In this document: positions 61,497 through 64,000 of the stretch, in pieces | Position numbering within the stretch: the first letter of the stretch is position 1 | Layout of the letters: every line of letters begins with the position of its first letter | Source of the DNA: Micromonospora_E sp048060115 | Lineage (GTDB): Bacteria; Actinomycetota; Actinomycetes; Mycobacteriales; Micromonosporaceae | DNA: 64,000 bases | Assembly: GCF_048060115.1 (NCBI RefSeq) | Contig: NZ_JBHMIM010000005.1 | Span: 1-64,000 of the forward strand | Direction: 5' to 3' | The notes under the pieces: generated by a model | Databases searched by the model: none | Told to the model about the DNA's origin: nothing | Seen by the model: only the letters and a program-made list of their open reading frames with translations | Translations under genes and position numbers: made by a program

Positions 61497-62819
61497 TCAG
61501 CGCCACCCGACGTCGATCCGGTCGCCGCGCTCGTCGAAGAAGTGCAGCGCGTCCATCCGGACCGAAACCGCCAGCGGATGCCCAGGGGCGACCGCCGGGT
61601 ACGGTGCGAGCCGCACCGCCAGCTCGGCCGGCCGGCGGTGGTGGCGGCCACCGTCGCTGAGCACGCTCTCCCGCTTGTCGCCGGTCCGGCCGCCCGACTG
61701 GTCCTGGTCGGCAGCGGCCGGCTCGGCCGGTCGCCCGGTGAGCCGCTGCATCACGCTGCCCAGCCGGCGCATTCGGCCACCCGTGGCACCGGTGGACTCC
61801 GCCGGCGTACCGCCGAGGTCGTCGACCATGATCGCGGTGGCCCCGATGTCGAGGTAGGCCAGCGACTCGTGGCCGTGGTGTTCGAGGAACCGGATCCGGC
61901 CCTGCAGTACGTCGCCCGAACCGCCCGGGGCGACCGGGGTGAGTGCTTCGGCCCGGAGTCCGACCACGATGCGCTCGCCGTGGTAGTGCGACACCGCCCG
62001 GGCCCGGATGTCGCTCCACGGCAGATACAGCGCCTGATCGCCCAGATTGAGCGCCACGTACCGATCGAGGTGCACGTAGACCGAGGCTTCCAACAGGTTC
62101 ATTCTGGGGCTGCCGAGGAAAGCGGCGACGTAGAGGGTGGCCGGCCGGCCGTACACCTCGGTCGGCGTACCGACGTCCTGCAGCACGCCCTTGCGCATGA
62201 TCGCCACCCGGTCGGCCATGGTCAGCGCTTCCGCCTGGTCGTGGGTGACGTAGACCGTGCTGACGCCGAGCTCGCGCACCAGTCCGGAGATCTCCGCCCG
62301 CAGTTCGGCCCGCAGCCCGCTGTCCAGGTTGGACAACGGCTCGTCCATCAGGAACAGCCCGGGTCGACGCACGATCGCCCGCCCCATCGCCACCCGCTGC
62401 CGCTGGCCGCCGGAGAGCTGGCCCGGCCGGCGGGCCAGCACGTCGCCGATGCCGAGCGCGCTGGCCACATCGGCGACCCGCTCGGCCCGCGAGCCGGCGT
62501 CGACGCCAGCGAGCCGCAGCGGGAAGGCGATGTTGTCGCCGACCGTCATGTGCGGATAGAGCGCGAAGTCCTGGAAGACCATGGCGACCCGGCGGTCCCG
62601 GGGCGGTATGTCGTTGGCCAGTTCGCCGTCGAGCAGCACCGCACCGCTACTCGGGTCCTCCAGACCCGCGATCATCCGCAGCACGGTCGACTTGCCGCAG
62701 CCGGACGGGCCGAGCAGCACCATGAACTCGCCGTCGTTGACGTCGAGATTGACGTTGTCGACCGCGATGGTCCCGTCCGAGAAAACCTTGGTCACGTCCT
62801 TGAGCGCGACGGTGGTCAC
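61497..62819 (-). CDS. MsmK/UgpC-type ABC transporter ATPase
   Basis: 440 aa. Nucleotide-binding domain (about 1-235): GPSGCGKSTVLRM Walker A, Q loop FQDFALYPHMTV, signature LSGGQRQRVAMGRA, Walker B LFLMDEPLSNLD, H loop VYVTHDQAEAL. The C-terminal TOBE/regulatory domain is longer than usual, with an insertion of about 60 residues (SVMQRLTGRPAEPAAADQD region). Such ATPases power carbohydrate importers of the CUT1 class and may serve several permeases. No permease or binding-protein gene is adjacent, consistent with a shared energy unit. GTG 62819 with GGGGAGG five bases upstream. Confidence 0.93.
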   Translation of the reverse strand: MTTVALKDVTKVFSDGTIAVDNVNLDVNDGEFMVLLGPSGCGKSTVLRMIAGLEDPSSGAVLLDGELANDIPPRDRRVAMVFQDFALYPHMTVGDNIAFPLRLAGVDAGSRAERVADVASALGIGDVLARRPGQLSGGQRQRVAMGRAIVRRPGLFLMDEPLSNLDSGLRAELRAEISGLVRELGVSTVYVTHDQAEALTMADRVAIMRKGVLQDVGTPTEVYGRPATLYVAAFLGSPRMNLLEASVYVHLDRYVALNLGDQALYLPWSDIRARAVSHYHGERIVVGLRAEALTPVAPGGSGDVLQGRIRFLEHHGHESLAYLDIGATAIMVDDLGGTPAESTGATGGRMRRLGSVMQRLTGRPAEPAAADQDQSGGRTGDKRESVLSDGGRHHRRPAELAVRLAPYPAVAPGHPLAVSVRMDALHFFDERGDRIDVGWR

Positions 62820-62971
62820 CGTCACCTCCCCGTCGCATCGAATACCCGGCCCCACGACGACTGTGCCGAGCGCCATCGATCTGGCACATCGGGTAAACGT
62901 GCCATGTTCACATTGTGACAGCTCAATTACGGATCTTGGTCCAGGGGGTTACCCAGCGGTCACTTCGCCCC

Positions 62972-64000
62972 TTACCGGCGCTGACCGGCACCCTGCGGCA
63001 TCTGCGGTGCCGTGCCGAACTCCCGGTGCCGGGGCACCCCGTCCCACTGCTGACCCGCACGGCGAAGAAAATAGTCGAGCCCGGCGTCCCAGGTGTGCCC
63101 CGCCGCCCGTCGCTCGTACAGATAGCCCAGCGGATGGGTCCGGTAGATCAGCCCACCGGCCCGCAGCACCCGGTCCATCAGCCCGCGATCGACCGACCGG
63201 GGCACCGGCCGCCACCCGCCGACCGCCTCCAGGTCACCGCGCGCCATCAACATCGTGCCGCCCGCGACCGGGGCACCGTACGCCTCCGGCGGCACCGCCG
63301 CCCGGCGTACCGTCACGCCCAAGGTCTGCAACACCACGAACTCGGCCGCTTTGCCGACCAACGTGGCCCCGGAGAACTCCCGGGCCAACACCAGATCCCA
63401 GATGTGCTCCGGACCGTACACGTCGTCGTCGTCGACCTTGGTGACCAGGCTGCCCCGGGCCCGAGCGGTCGCCGCACCCATCACCTCACCGAAACTGAAT
63501 CCGGCGGGTGCGCCGAAGATCTGGATCGGCCGCCCACACTCGGCCAGCCGCGACCGCACGTCGGCGGCCAACTCGATGCCATGCAGGCAGAGCACGATCT
63601 CCAGCTCCGGGTAGGTCTGCCCGGCGAGTTGGCGAACCACCTCCGGCAGATACTCCGGGCGACGGGTGACCAGCACCGCGCTCACCGACGGGGGAGCCGC
63701 CAACGAGGGAAAGGCCCCGGCGGTGACATCACCGGCGGCGAACGCGGCGGCGTGTCCACGCAACGCCGCCGACCGCTGCCGGACGCTGCGGATCTCCCAC
63801 TCCAACGGATCCGCGCCGACGCCCGGCAGGTCGCTGCCGACCAACTCCAGCAACGGCTCCGCGAGCCGGTCGGCGACCGCCGGCGGCACCTGCGGCAGCC
63901 GCAGCACCGCCCCGGTCGCCGCCAACTGCGCCAACAACACGGCCTCCGCGGCCGGTTCCGTCCCTGGCACCTCCGGGCAGATCAACTGCCCGAATCGGCG
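62972..64000 (-). CDS. Glycosyltransferase with N-terminal extension, truncated by the window edge
   Basis: At least 342 codons; the frame stays open to base 64000, so the true start lies outside. A GT2-like domain occupies about the middle: VSAVLVTRRPEYLPEVVRQL, ELEIVLCLHG, FSFGEVMGAATARARGSLVTK, then VDDDDVYGPEHIWDL (the DxD metal site) and AGGTMLMARGDLEAVGGW. About 110 residues before it form an extra Ala/Leu/Pro-rich region. The domain resembles family 2 enzymes that transfer sugars in surface glycan synthesis. A TTG at 63985 exists but no ribosome binding site can be seen. Confidence 0.85.
   Translation of the reverse strand, partial: RRFGQLICPEVPGTEPAAEAVLLAQLAATGAVLRLPQVPPAVADRLAEPLLELVGSDLPGVGADPLEWEIRSVRQRSAALRGHAAAFAAGDVTAGAFPSLAAPPSVSAVLVTRRPEYLPEVVRQLAGQTYPELEIVLCLHGIELAADVRSRLAECGRPIQIFGAPAGFSFGEVMGAATARARGSLVTKVDDDDVYGPEHIWDLVLAREFSGATLVGKAAEFVVLQTLGVTVRRAAVPPEAYGAPVAGGTMLMARGDLEAVGGWRPVPRSVDRGLMDRVLRAGGLIYRTHPLGYLYERRAAGHTWDAGLDYFLRRAGQQWDGVPRHREFGTAPQMPQGAGQRR

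Overview
The base composition (high GC throughout, strong G/C preference at third codon positions), frequent GTG/TTG starts and actinobacterial marker families (DUF3107, DUF3152, MoeZ, LCP proteins, actinobacterial RecQ, CebR-type boxes, a c-di-AMP riboswitch) point to a filamentous actinomycete, most likely Micromonosporaceae. This is a chromosomal window. I see no rRNA, tRNA, CRISPR array, integrase, transposase or phage gene.

Layout. 118-10172 is a conserved housekeeping block: moeZ, two tandem DUF3152 metalloprotease-like proteins, a long Pro-rich protein, a TetR regulator, DUF3107 and a DEAD-box helicase. The order resembles the mycobacterial Rv3206c-Rv3211 neighbourhood. 10244-17591 carries a Methyltransf_32 enzyme, a His-rich exported protein, an NlpC/P60 hydrolase, a RecQ helicase with a C-terminal phosphoribosyltransferase-like domain, an SDR and a GDPD. 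17677-19690 is a TrkH/TrkA potassium uptake pair. 19709-25422 has a Ser/Thr kinase with a CBM2-like ectodomain, an MFS/spermidine synthase fusion, a secreted coiled-coil wall protein, an iron-box DUF2218 gene and an IMPase-family enzyme. 25426-28714 is a compact three-gene signalling operon (SpoIIE phosphatase with receiver, CHASE3-type kinase, Rcp1-like receiver). 28976-33777 has an M28 membrane peptidase and a GH9 cellulase under a perfect CebR palindrome. 33992-42652 is mixed housekeeping: RsmI, Smr, TPR, ROK kinase, ABC-F, NhaA, LCP and an SBF transporter. 42787-50483 holds a LysR regulator, then a surface-glycan module (GT2 plus a methyltransferase/coiled-coil/two-GT megaprotein) and a VWA protein with a membrane partner. 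50530-54993 has an unknown gene, a Leu/Ile/Val-type binding lipoprotein, a COG4315 lipoprotein and an OmpR-type two-component pair. 54994-56067 has no secure gene but holds hairpins and a CebR-like box. 56068-58169 pairs an orphan TrkA with a secreted wall protein under a c-di-AMP riboswitch. 58304-62819 is a disaccharide phosphorolysis operon (GH65, beta-phosphoglucomutase, MsmK/UgpC-type ATPase), followed by a partial glycosyltransferase at the right edge.

Recurring themes are potassium and c-di-AMP homeostasis linked to wall remodelling, cellulose/disaccharide use (CebR box, GH9, GH65 operon, possibly the CBM2 kinase) and cell-surface glycan synthesis. The observations I find most worth following are the MT-coil-GT-GT megaprotein, the RecQ-PRTase fusion, the CBM2 kinase with missing binding tryptophans, the riboswitch/orphan-TrkA divergent region, and the orphan CebR-like box with its terminator-bounded possible micro-ORF. 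All start choices, motifs and repeats were read by eye; no alignments or searches were run.
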